In this document: one piece after another, positions 1 to 14,680 of the stretch
Layout: every line of letters starts with the position of its first letter
Numbering within the stretch: the first letter of the stretch is position 1
Source: Deinococcus apachensis DSM 19763
GTDB lineage: Bacteria > Deinococcota > Deinococci > Deinococcales > Deinococcaceae
Direction: 5' to 3'
Length of the DNA stretch: 14,680 nt
NCBI RefSeq assembly: GCF_000381345.1
Contig: NZ_KB906426.1
Location: 7,501-22,180, forward strand
The notes under the pieces: model-generated
What the model saw: only the letters and a program-made list of their open reading frames with translations
Told to the model about the DNA's origin: nothing
Databases searched by the model: none
Made by a program: the position numbers and the translations under genes

Positions 1-141
<141 letters not shown>

Positions 142-150
142 GGACAGGTC

Positions 151-336
<186 letters not shown>

Positions 337-344
337 GACCCCTG

Positions 345-433
345 CCGGATACGAACTGCCCCCTTTGGGCGGTGATCGTCCGGAGACTGGGAGCAGGACC
401 CAACAGAAGAAGTGCCTGGAAGCAGGACCACTT
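345..433 (+). promoter_or_regulatory. Candidate structured mRNA leader upstream of rpsH
   Basis: The 171-base rpsN-rpsH spacer holds two good hairpins. The first pairs 345-349 with 379-383, then 352-354 with 376-378, then 356-361 with 367-372, giving a long arm broken by a 2-base bulge and a small internal loop. The second pairs 410-414 with 429-433 and 415-418 with 423-426 around a GAAG loop. A 9-base direct repeat (392-400 and 421-429) gives two CAGG copies that could compete for the same CCTG at 415-418. S8 is a known autoregulator of the spc operon in E. coli, acting near rplE. A similar role here is inference; no binding site was proven. Confidence 0.4.
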
Positions 434-507
434 TCTTTGGGAAGACTCGGGAGGCTGTCCAAGGACCGTCTCCCCCCCGCCCGGGGCCGAGTGCCCCCGG
501 AGGCATC

Positions 508-909
<402 letters not shown>

Positions 910-972
910 CGCATCTAGACCTGACCTCGGAACCCCAGTGGTTCACGACTTAAGGAATGAAGGAGGACAGTC

Positions 973-2429
<1,457 letters not shown>

Positions 2430-2433
<4 letters not shown>

Positions 2434-2608
2434 CCTCCTCGACCGTGAAGGTGACCCTGCGGCGCAGCGTGATCGGCCGTCCCAAGAACCAGGTCGAGAC
2501 TGTGAAGGCGCTGGGTCTGCGGAAGATCGGCGACAGCCGTGAATTGGCGGATACCCCCAGCGTTCGCGGCATGATCAAGACCGTCCAGCATCTGGTGGAG
2601 GTGGAAGC

Positions 2609-2612
<4 letters not shown>
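2430..2612 (+). CDS. rpmD: Ribosomal protein uL30
   Basis: This 60-residue protein is uL30, a small 50S protein found in bacteria. The core [14 protein letters not shown], then [13 protein letters not shown] and a C-terminal [12 protein letters not shown], is typical. It starts at GTG 2430, overlapping the rpsE stop as GTGA. GGGAGGT at 2418-2424 lies five bases upstream. A second in-frame GTG at 2445 would give the more common length of about 55 residues, but the ribosome binding site spacing favours the first. It ends in another GTGA overlap with rplO. Confidence 0.95.
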
Positions 2613-3079
<467 letters not shown>

Positions 3080-3080
3080 C

Positions 3081-4409
<1,329 letters not shown>

Positions 4410-4426
4410 CACGCCTTCTCCCCAAG

Positions 4427-4454
4427 CCGCTCACCCCTGTGGTGGGCGGTTTTT
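4427..4454 (+). terminator. Intrinsic terminator after secY
   Basis: A 9-bp stem (4427-4435 with 4441-4449, one G-U pair) closes a five-base loop CCTGT and is followed by five Ts at 4450-4454. It lies 17 bases after the secY stop and would end most spc-operon transcripts before adk. Confidence 0.75.
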
Positions 4455-4533
4455 GCTGTCCCTCCCGAATTCCGCCGTCACCCCAGGGGGAACAGGGCTG
4501 GGCAGGACGGTCCCCACCGGGCTGCCCTGGCCC

Positions 4534-4539
4534 TATGCT
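4534..4539 (+). promoter_or_regulatory. Possible -10 box for adk
   Basis: TATGCT lies 22 bases before the adk ATG, downstream of the secY terminator. No recognisable -35 box was found at the usual distance, so this is a weak call supported mainly by position. A start about seven bases later would leave a short leader that still includes the AGGAGG at 4552-4557. Confidence 0.35.
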
Positions 4540-4561
4540 GTACATCCAAACAGGAGGAGCG

Positions 4562-5155
4562 ATGACTCAACCCAGAAACAAGGTCGTAATTTTCCTCGGC
4601 CCGCCCGGCGCGGGCAAGGGAACGCAGGCCGAACGCCTCGCCCGCGAGCAGGGCCTGACCAAGATCAGCACCGGCGAAATCCTGCGCGACCATGTCTCCC
4701 GCGGCACCGAACTCGGGCGGCAGGTCCAACCCATCCTTGACGCCGGACAGCTCGTGCCTGACGACATCCTGATCGCGCTGATCCGTGACCGTCTGGCCGG
4801 GATGGAGCCGGTGCGGGTGATTTTCGACGGCTTCCCCCGCACCTGCGCCCAGGCCGAGGCCCTCGACATGCTGCTGGAGGAGCTGGGCGCGCCCGTGACC
4901 GCCGTGCCGTTGCTGGAGGTGCCCGACGAACTCCTGATCGAGCGCATCGTGGAGCGGGGGCGGCAGGCAGCGGCGCGCGGTGAACCCGTCCGCAGCGACG
5001 ACACCGAAGAGGTCGCGCGCAAGCGCCAGCAGGTCTACCGCGAGCAGACCCAGCCCCTGATCGACTATTACGGGGCGCGCAGCCACCTACGCCATGTGGA
5101 CGGCGTGGGCTCGCTGGACGAGGTGTACGGGCGCATCATGCAGACCATGCGCTGA
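4562..5155 (+). CDS. adk: Adenylate kinase, short form
   Basis: This 197-residue cytoplasmic enzyme interconverts ATP plus AMP with two ADP. The P-loop GPPGAGKGT is at residues 14-22, followed by the AMP-binding segment [12 protein letters not shown], and DGFPRT with its catalytic Arg near the middle. The LID is short (ERGRQ then [12 protein letters not shown]) with no cysteines, so this is the short-LID form rather than the zinc-LID form. The ATG at 4562 has AGGAGG just upstream; an in-frame ATG at 4439 would add a non-homologous extension and is rejected. Placement between secY and infA is conserved in many bacteria; map is absent here. Confidence 0.97.
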   Translation: MTQPRNKVVIFLGPPGAGKGTQAERLAREQGLTKISTGEILRDHVSRGTELGRQVQPILDAGQLVPDDILIALIRDRLAGMEPVRVIFDGFPRTCAQAEALDMLLEELGAPVTAVPLLEVPDELLIERIVERGRQAAARGEPVRSDDTEEVARKRQQVYREQTQPLIDYYGARSHLRHVDGVGSLDEVYGRIMQTMR

Positions 5156-5168
5156 GCGCCCAAGCCTT

Positions 5169-5200
5169 GAGGAGCGGACGGAAGTGTGTTCCCGCTCCTC
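5169..5200 (+). terminator. Hairpin after adk, probable weak terminator
   Basis: A perfect 9-bp stem (5169-5177 with 5192-5200) with a 14-base loop begins 13 bases after the adk stop. The following bases TTGCCGTTTA are only moderately T-rich, so termination may be partial. The T-rich part doubles as the infA -35 region. Confidence 0.5.
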
Positions 5201-5230
5201 TTGCCGTTTACCAGGGCTCCGTGCTAACTT
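5201..5230 (+). promoter_or_regulatory. Candidate sigma-70-type promoter for infA and the alpha operon
   Basis: TTGCCG (5201-5206) and TAACTT (5225-5230) are separated by 18 bases, close to the vegetative consensus. Transcription would start near 5237, giving a leader of about 26 bases that includes the infA ribosome binding site. It would allow infA through rplQ to be expressed independently of the spc operon. Confidence 0.55.
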
Positions 5231-5253
5231 CCCCTTTGGCTTGTATCAAGCCT

Positions 5254-5258
5254 GGAGG
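5254..5258 (+). promoter_or_regulatory. Ribosome binding site that decides the infA start
   Basis: GGAGG lies four bases before GTG 5263. The downstream ATG at 5278 has no comparable sequence at a usable distance, so the GTG is preferred. Confidence 0.6.
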
Positions 5259-5262
5259 TTGC

Positions 5263-5520
<258 letters not shown>

Positions 5521-5548
5521 ATCACCGGGCGCAGGTACCCAACAGATT

Positions 5549-5601
5549 CCCCGCGGGCGCGGGGGGTCGAGCGCTGCCGGGCGCTCCGCCATGATGGGCG
5601 G
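5549..5601 (+). other. Three adjacent small GC-rich hairpins between infA and rpmJ
   Basis: Within the 109-base spacer three stems follow one another without gaps of any size: 5549-5554 with 5559-5564, 5569-5574 with 5581-5586, and 5586-5590 with 5597-5601. None is followed by a T-run, so they are not classic terminators. They may protect or space the transcript or reflect GC-rich sequence by chance. Confidence 0.35.
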
Positions 5602-5603
5602 CA

Positions 5604-5743
<140 letters not shown>

Positions 5744-5745
5744 GC

Positions 5746-6547
<802 letters not shown>

Positions 6548-6548
6548 T

Positions 6549-6631
6549 CCCGCCTCCGCTTGAGCCGCACCACCGGCGAGGAGGCGGGCACCAGAGGGCC
6601 GCAGACCCGGTGACGTGCCCCCGTCGGCACG
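6549..6631 (+). promoter_or_regulatory. Structured spacer upstream of rpsD, candidate S4-responsive leader
   Basis: A perfect 9-bp outer stem pairs 6549-6557 with 6580-6588 and encloses an inner 4-bp stem (6564-6567 with 6574-6577, loop CACCAC). A second hairpin pairs 6614-6619 with 6626-6631, ending seven bases before the rpsD ribosome binding site AAGGAG (6638-6643). Neither is followed by Ts. S4 represses its own synthesis through mRNA structures in E. coli and Bacillus. A similar function here is inferred from position only. Confidence 0.4.
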
Positions 6632-6652
6632 CACCGCAAGGAGAGTCAACAC

Positions 6653-7273
<621 letters not shown>

Positions 7274-7284
7274 CGGAGGCCCCA

Positions 7285-8283
<999 letters not shown>

Positions 8284-8297
8284 GCCGCCAAAACGTT

Positions 8298-8365
8298 GTC
8301 ATGCTGAGCGGAGGGAGCATCTCCCGCCAGCCGGGGGTGAGACCTTTCACTCCGTTCAGGGTGAC
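8298..8365. repeat. Imperfect palindromic intergenic repeat between rpoA and rplQ
   Basis: A left arm (8298-8323, beginning GTCATGCTGAGCGGAG) matches the reverse complement of a right arm (8339-8365, ending GTTCAGGGTGAC) over most of about 26 positions, with a 15-base centre. An 8-bp outer inverted repeat, GAGCCGCC at 8282-8289 and GGCGGCTC at 8391-8398, brackets it and begins inside the rpoA stop codon. The GTCATGCTGAGC / GCTCAGGGTGAC core resembles a class of dispersed palindromes I recall from many GC-rich bacteria. It may be a MITE-like or REP-like element. Copy number cannot be seen here. Confidence 0.65.
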
Positions 8366-8428
8366 CGCGTGTGATCGTTACGACTTCCCCGGCGGCTCAT
8401 CTCCGCCTGACCCCCAAGGAGACTTCCC

Positions 8429-8779
<351 letters not shown>

Positions 8780-8798
8780 TCGGACATATGAACTTAAG

Positions 8799-8820
8799 CC
8801 CCGCCTCGGCGGGGTTTTTT
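8799..8820 (+). terminator. Strong intrinsic terminator ending the alpha operon
   Basis: A 6-bp GC stem (8799-8804 with 8809-8814) with a CTCG loop is followed by six Ts (8815-8820) and preceded by AAG, which extends pairing with the Ts. It starts 19 bases after the rplQ stop. Confidence 0.9.
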
Positions 8821-8839
8821 CTTGTTCCCCGGGAACTGG

Positions 8840-8845
8840 TAGCCT
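8840..8845 (+). promoter_or_regulatory. -10 box (TAGCCT) of a probable leaderless promoter for the hydrolase
   Basis: TAGCCT ends five bases before the ATG at 8851, so transcription would begin at or next to the start codon. There is no ribosome binding site between. The same layout occurs for trxA and the DUF309 gene in this window. Confidence 0.6.
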
Positions 8846-8850
8846 GACCC

Positions 8851-9423
8851 ATGACCCCCACTCTCGTGATCGTTCCCGGCCTGGGCGACAGTGGCCCGGA
8901 CCACTGGCAGACGCTGTGGGAACAGAAGTTCGGCGCCGCCCGCGTGCGGCAGGATGACCCGGAGGCGCCCAAGCCGGAAGCCTGGGCCGCCCGCCTTCAG
9001 GAAGTCATCGAGGCGACGCCCGGCGACCTCGTGCTTGTCGGACATTCGGCTGGGGTGCTCACCATCGTCCACTGGGCGCGGATGTACGGGGGCAATAAGC
9101 GGGTGAGGGGGGCGTTGCTCGTCAGCCCAACCGATGCCGAGCAATTCGACATGGCGAGCCTGGCTCCCGCCGTCCTCCCACTCGCTCCCGTGCCGCTCGC
9201 CCCGCTCCCCTTCCCGGCCCTGGTCGTCGCCAGCGAGAACGATCCCTACGTGAGCTTTGAACGGGCGCAGATCTTTGCGGAGGCCTGGGGGGCCGAGTTC
9301 ATCACGGCGGGTGAGGCTGGGCATATCAACACAGAGAGCGGGCACGGCGACTGGGAGGAGGGGGAGGTGCTGCTCTCCGAGGTGCTGCACGCCTGGACGC
9401 CGCCGGAGATCACGCGCTTCTGA
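8851..9423 (+). CDS. RBBP9/YdeN-family serine hydrolase (alpha/beta hydrolase)
   Basis: This 190-residue cytoplasmic protein is a small alpha/beta hydrolase of the RBBP9/YdeN type (Ser_hydrolase family). Visible motifs are VPGLGDSGPDHW near the start (residues 8-19), the nucleophile elbow GHSAG with Ser66, ASENDPYV with the catalytic Asp131, and GEAGHIN with the catalytic His158. The family's substrates are mostly unknown, so no specific reaction is claimed. There is no signal peptide. It appears to be leaderless, with a -10 box directly before the ATG, and is a single-gene unit between the alpha-operon terminator and a convergent terminator shared with trxA. Confidence 0.9.
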   Translation: MTPTLVIVPGLGDSGPDHWQTLWEQKFGAARVRQDDPEAPKPEAWAARLQEVIEATPGDLVLVGHSAGVLTIVHWARMYGGNKRVRGALLVSPTDAEQFDMASLAPAVLPLAPVPLAPLPFPALVVASENDPYVSFERAQIFAEAWGAEFITAGEAGHINTESGHGDWEEGEVLLSEVLHAWTPPEITRF

Positions 9424-9433
9424 CAGCAGAAAG

Positions 9434-9458
9434 GCCGCCCGGGGAGGGGCGGCTCTTT
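9434..9458. terminator. Two-way terminator between the hydrolase and trxA
   Basis: A perfect 7-bp stem (9434-9440 with 9447-9453) with a GGGGAG loop is flanked by AAAG on the left and TCTTT on the right, so it has U-rich tails on both strands. It lies between convergent genes ending at 9423 and 9472. Confidence 0.75.
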
Positions 9459-9471
9459 CGTTGCGGGAGGC

Positions 9472-9807
9472 TCAGTTGGTGGCAGCAGGCGTGGGAGCGT
9501 ACTTGTCGAGTAGCGCCTCGAAGGCCCGCTTGGGCTGGGCGCCGACCATACCCTCGACGGGCTGGCCGTCCTTGAAAAGGATCATGGTGGGGATGCTCAT
9601 CACGCGGAACTGGCCGGAGATCGCGGGGTTGTCGTCCACGTTGAGCTTGGCGACCTTGACGCGGCCCTCGTACTGCCCGGCAAGTTCCTCGATGACGGGC
9701 GCGATGATGCGGCAGGGTCCGCACCAGGGAGCCCAGAAATCCACCAGCGTGAGGCCCTGGGCCGTCTCGCTCTGGAAGTTGCTGTCGGTGAGTTCTACAG
9801 GCTTCAT
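9472..9807 (-). CDS. trxA: Thioredoxin
   Basis: This 111-residue cytoplasmic protein is a classic thioredoxin that reduces disulfides in partner proteins and is recharged by thioredoxin reductase. The active site WCGPC is at residues 28-32, in VDFWAPWCGPC. The buried Asp (D23), the NVDDNP segment, and the cis-proline in SIPT (Pro73) are present, as is the ILFKDGQPV strand. The tail is Ala/Pro-rich. There is no signal peptide. A TAGACT -10 box lies six bases before the ATG, suggesting a leaderless transcript. The gene name is by family; Deinococcus can carry more than one thioredoxin. Confidence 0.93.
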   Translation of the reverse strand: MKPVELTDSNFQSETAQGLTLVDFWAPWCGPCRIIAPVIEELAGQYEGRVKVAKLNVDDNPAISGQFRVMSIPTMILFKDGQPVEGMVGAQPKRAFEALLDKYAPTPAATN

Positions 9808-9813
9808 GAATGC

Positions 9814-9819
9814 AGTCTA
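9814..9819 (-). promoter_or_regulatory. -10 box (TAGACT) of a probable leaderless trxA promoter
   Basis: On the minus strand TAGACT is followed by six bases and then the trxA ATG at 9807. No ribosome binding site is present in the gap. Confidence 0.65.
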
Positions 9820-9889
9820 CCCCCAGAGAATGGGGGAGGATAGGGACGAGATGGACAGAGGCTAACGCGCCTTTCATCGCGCGGAAGGG

Positions 9890-9895
9890 TAGCCT
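9890..9895 (+). promoter_or_regulatory. -10 box (TAGCCT) of a probable leaderless DUF309-gene promoter
   Basis: TAGCCT is followed by GCGGGC and then the ATG at 9902. It faces away from the trxA -10 box 71 bases to the left, so the 94-base region is a compact divergent promoter pair. No clear -35 box was seen. Confidence 0.6.
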
Positions 9896-9901
9896 GCGGG
9901 C

Positions 9902-10245
<344 letters not shown>

Positions 10246-10249
<4 letters not shown>

Positions 10250-10275
10250 GGGCCCTGCCCGGACCCCCGTATCCT
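10246..10275 (+). promoter_or_regulatory. Candidate sigma-70-type promoter for the NYN-plsX pair
   Basis: TTGAGG (10246-10251, overlapping the DUF309 stop) and TATCCT (10270-10275) are 18 bases apart. The leader, from about 10282, contains a 6-bp hairpin CGCCGG with CCGGCG between about 10285 and 10309, ending shortly before the ribosome binding region of the next gene. Confidence 0.55.
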
Positions 10276-10328
10276 GTAGGTGTCCGCCGGTCATCAAAGG
10301 AAGTCCGGCGTACGAAAGGTCAGGACAG

Positions 10329-10902
<574 letters not shown>

Positions 10903-10913
<11 letters not shown>

Positions 10914-11946
10914 GGGACCCGCCCCAGCGACCCCCGACACCACCCTGCCCATCGCCCTCGACGCGGTCGGCGGGGACCACGGGGCTGCTCCGAACGTGGA
11001 GGGCGCGGTGCAGGCAGCCCGCGCCGGGGTGCCCGTGCTGCTCGTCGGGCCGCGGGTAGCCCTGCACGCCGAACTCGGCAAGCACGCTGGGAGCGCCAGC
11101 CTGCCCCTGCGGGTGGTCGACGCCCCCGACGTGATCGGGATGGACGAACACGCCAGCGACGTCCGCAGCCGCACAGGGGCCAGCATCAACGTCTGCACCC
11201 GCCTGGTGAAGGAGGGCAAGGCCGCCGCCGCCGTCAGCATGGGCCACAGCGGCGCCACGATGGCCTCGGCACTCCTCACCCTGGGGAGACTCAGGGGGGT
11301 GGACCGGCCCGCGATCCTCACGCACCTGCCCAGTAAGAAGGGCTTCGTGACCCTGCTCGATGTGGGCGCAAACGCGGACGTGAAGCCGGGGTACCTCGCC
11401 CAGTGGGCCAGGCTCGCCACCGTCTATCTGCGGGTGGTGGAGGACAAGGCGGACCCCACGGTCGGCCTGCTCTCCATCGGCGAGGAGGACCACAAGGGGA
11501 GCCAGCTCGTGCTGGAGGCGCACGCCCTGCTGCGGGAGCTGAACGGGAAGGGCATTCACTTCCACGGCAACGTCGAGGGCCGCGACATCTTTCAGGGCAC
11601 CACCGACATCGTGGTGACCGACGGCTTTACCGGCAACGTGGTCCTCAAGCTGGCGGAGGGCGAGGCGAAGGTGTTGTTCGGCTGGGTGCGCGACGCGCTG
11701 AGCGGCAATCTGAGGACCAAGCTGGGCGGCCTCCTTGTGAGGGGGGCATTGCGTGGGCTCGCCGAGCGGATGGACCCCAGCACCTACGGGGCCAGCATCC
11801 TGCTGGGGGTGCGCGGCCTGGCCTTCATCGGCCACGGGAGCGCCGATGCCCGGGCGGTTAAGAACGCCCTGCTGCGGGCGTCGCGTGCCCACGAGGCGGG
11901 GCTGATCGAGCGGCTGGAAGGGGCTTTGGCACCGCAGGCCGGGTAA
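10903..11946 (+). CDS. plsX: Phosphate acyltransferase PlsX
   Basis: This 347-residue protein is PlsX, a peripheral membrane enzyme that turns acyl-ACP and phosphate into acyl-phosphate, the acyl donor for PlsY in phospholipid synthesis. Matching blocks are IALDAVGGDHG, SMGHSGATMASALLTLGRL, LLDVGANADVKP, VGLLSIGEEDHKG, GNVEGRDIFQGTTDIVVTDG and FTGNVVLKLAEG. The motif often seen as GNTGA reads GHSGA, and DAMGGD reads DAVGGD. About 16 variable residues precede the core. The ATG lies inside the previous gene with no clear ribosome binding site, suggesting translational coupling. No other fab genes follow, unlike the common plsX-fabD layout. Confidence 0.95.
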
Positions 11947-11995
11947 GGTCCATACCTTTCTCGCCTTCCTCACCTCCTCATGAGAGGCTGGGGGG

Positions 11996-13183
11996 ATGCT
12001 GGATGGACTGATCTTTCAACTGCAAAAACCCCAGGTCTGGCTGGGCCTGGGGCTGACGCTGCTCGTCGCTTACGCCCTGTACCGTTTCGGGCGCGTGGTG
12101 CTGCGGGTGCTGGAACCGTATGTCCGCCGCCCCCTGCTGACGGGCCTGAAGTGGCTGTGGCTGCTGACGGTCGCCGTCTCCTGGCTGGCGGTCGCCACTC
12201 ACGTCGTCTACCTGCCGGACGTGCCCGTGCTGTTCGACCTGGGGCAGGACATCGTGCAGGGCTTTCGCAACAGCGCGGGACAGGTCCTGGTCATCCTGGC
12301 CCTCGCGCTCATCGCCTGGAACCTGATCGGGGCGCTGAGCGGCCGGATCGTGGCCGAGGAGGAGTTCAACCGCCGCAGCGTGCGGGTGCAGACCCTCAAG
12401 GGCGTGGTGGAAAGCACTCTCAAGGCCGTCGTGGTGATCATCAGCCTGATCGCGGGTCTTCAGGCGCTGGGGGTGGATGCCTCCAGCCTCCTCGCGGGTG
12501 TGTCGGTCTTCGGCCTGGCAGTGGGCTTCGGCGCCCAGAGCCTGATCAAGGACGTGTTCACCGGCTTTTTCATCCTGCTGGAGGACCAGTACGGGGTTGG
12601 GGACGTGATCACCATCAACAATGGGGGCCTGAGCGGTGGGGTGGAGCGCCTCAACCTGCGGGTGACGGCCCTGCGGGCGCTGGATGGCACCCTCCACATC
12701 ATCCCCAACGGGCAGATTCAGACCGTCAGCGTGAGCAGCAAGGACTGGTCGCGGGTGGTCGCCGAGGTGGCCGTGACCTACGCCGCCAACATCAACGAGG
12801 CGTTGCGGGTGCTGGAGGCCGTGAGCAAGGAACTCTACGCCGATCCGGAATGGTCCCATTACTTTCTGGAGGAACCCGAGATGCAGGGCGTGACTCAGCT
12901 CGCCCCGGACGGCGTGACCCTGCGCTCACTCTTCAAGGTGCAGCCCAAGAGCCAGTACGCCATCGGGCGCGAGTTCAACCGCCGCATCAAGATCGCCATG
13001 GACCAGGCCGGGATCGAGATTCCCTTCCCCCAGCGCACGATCACCCTGGGCGGTGCCCCCATCGAGATCAAGCTTACCCGCGAGGAGCTGGAGGGCCGCG
13101 ACTCTCGCCGGGATCAGGACCGGACCCATGCCCCCGTCAGGACGGGCACCACGCGCGACCCGGAGGAGGAATTGCAGCCGTGA
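11996..13183 (+). CDS. MscS-family mechanosensitive ion channel
   Basis: This 395-residue membrane protein belongs to the small-conductance mechanosensitive channel family, which opens under membrane tension to release solutes on osmotic downshock. Hydrophobic segments lie at about residues 13-35, 50-70, 93-112 and 137-160, before the pore-lining region LLAGVSVFGLAVGFGAQSLI (about 166-185) and KDVFTGFFILLEDQYGVGD. The cytoplasmic beta domain includes LRALDGTLHIIPNG. The N-terminal membrane part is longer than E. coli MscS (286 residues), and a charged tail of about 35 residues follows the core. The start has GAGAGG (11982-11987) eight bases upstream; the weak hairpin around it was not judged significant. 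Confidence 0.92.
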   Translation: MLDGLIFQLQKPQVWLGLGLTLLVAYALYRFGRVVLRVLEPYVRRPLLTGLKWLWLLTVAVSWLAVATHVVYLPDVPVLFDLGQDIVQGFRNSAGQVLVILALALIAWNLIGALSGRIVAEEEFNRRSVRVQTLKGVVESTLKAVVVIISLIAGLQALGVDASSLLAGVSVFGLAVGFGAQSLIKDVFTGFFILLEDQYGVGDVITINNGGLSGGVERLNLRVTALRALDGTLHIIPNGQIQTVSVSSKDWSRVVAEVAVTYAANINEALRVLEAVSKELYADPEWSHYFLEEPEMQGVTQLAPDGVTLRSLFKVQPKSQYAIGREFNRRIKIAMDQAGIEIPFPQRTITLGGAPIEIKLTREELEGRDSRRDQDRTHAPVRTGTTRDPEEELQP

Positions 13184-13197
13184 GGGGCAAAAGGGAA

Positions 13198-13228
13198 GGG
13201 GGCGTGGATGCCACTGGTCCACGCCCCC
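13198..13228. terminator. Two-way terminator between the MscS gene and ftsH
   Basis: A perfect 11-bp GC-rich stem (13198-13208 with 13218-13228) with a nine-base loop lies between the convergent stops at 13183 and 13237. On the minus strand it is followed by a T-rich TTCCCTTTT; on the plus strand the tail is only partly T-rich. Confidence 0.85.
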
Positions 13229-13236
13229 CTTGAGCT

Positions 13237-14680
<1,444 letters not shown>

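Noticed and set aside
930..944. Small hairpin between rpsH and rplF
   Set aside because: The stem is only 5 bp with no T-run, too weak to call a terminator or leader.
11945..11958. Small hairpin after plsX as a terminator
   Set aside because: A 5-bp stem with mixed composition and no T-run; it does not stand out from background.
11980..13233. A 417-residue plus-strand frame overlapping the MscS gene
   Set aside because: It is Gly/Arg/Pro-rich out-of-frame sequence; the MscS frame has clear membrane segments and family motifs.

Overview
The window is a GC-rich bacterial chromosome segment, most likely from a Deinococcus. The evidence is the gene order of the spc and alpha ribosomal operons, the protein sequences (zinc-type uS14, cysteine-free uS4, short-form adenylate kinase, the N-terminally extended IF-1, the alpha C-terminal domain), and several genes with a TANNNT -10 box 5-6 nt before the ATG, the leaderless arrangement common in that genus. 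The genus call rests on family recognition; no database search was run.

Positions 1-4409 are the distal spc operon on the + strand: the 3' end of rplE, then rpsN, rpsH, rplF, rplR, rpsE, rpmD, rplO and secY. The genes from rplF to rplO are packed with 1-11 base overlaps, and three in a row (rpsE, rpmD, rplO) use non-ATG starts. A hairpin plus T-run follows secY. adk (4562-5155) and infA (5263-5520) each appear to have their own initiation signals. Then rpmJ, rpsM, rpsK, rpsD, rpoA and rplQ (5630-8779) form the alpha operon, ending in a strong intrinsic terminator at 8799-8820. Four spacers inside this otherwise compact block contain structure: before rpsH (337-507), before rpmJ (5521-5629), before rpsD (6526-6652) and between rpoA and rplQ (8284-8428). 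The last holds an imperfect palindrome that looks like a dispersed intergenic repeat.

Positions 8851-14680 are ordinary single-gene or small-operon territory. They hold an RBBP9/YdeN-type serine hydrolase (+), a convergent thioredoxin (-), a divergent DUF309 gene (+), an NYN-domain gene overlapping plsX (+), an MscS-type mechanosensitive channel (+), and the C-terminal 480 residues of a convergent FtsH protease (-) that runs off the right edge. Convergent pairs are separated by two-way hairpin terminators. No tRNA, rRNA, CRISPR array, insertion sequence or phage gene was seen, and no stretch over 300 bases lacks a gene.

Functionally the window is mostly core translation and transcription machinery (ten complete 30S/50S protein genes plus IF-1, SecY, Adk and RNA polymerase alpha, with further ribosomal genes), followed by household genes for redox, lipid synthesis, osmotic protection and proteolysis. 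I found no convincing new multi-gene system. The most interesting signals are the structured leaders before rpsH and rpsD, the rpoA-rplQ palindrome, and the cluster of leaderless promoters.
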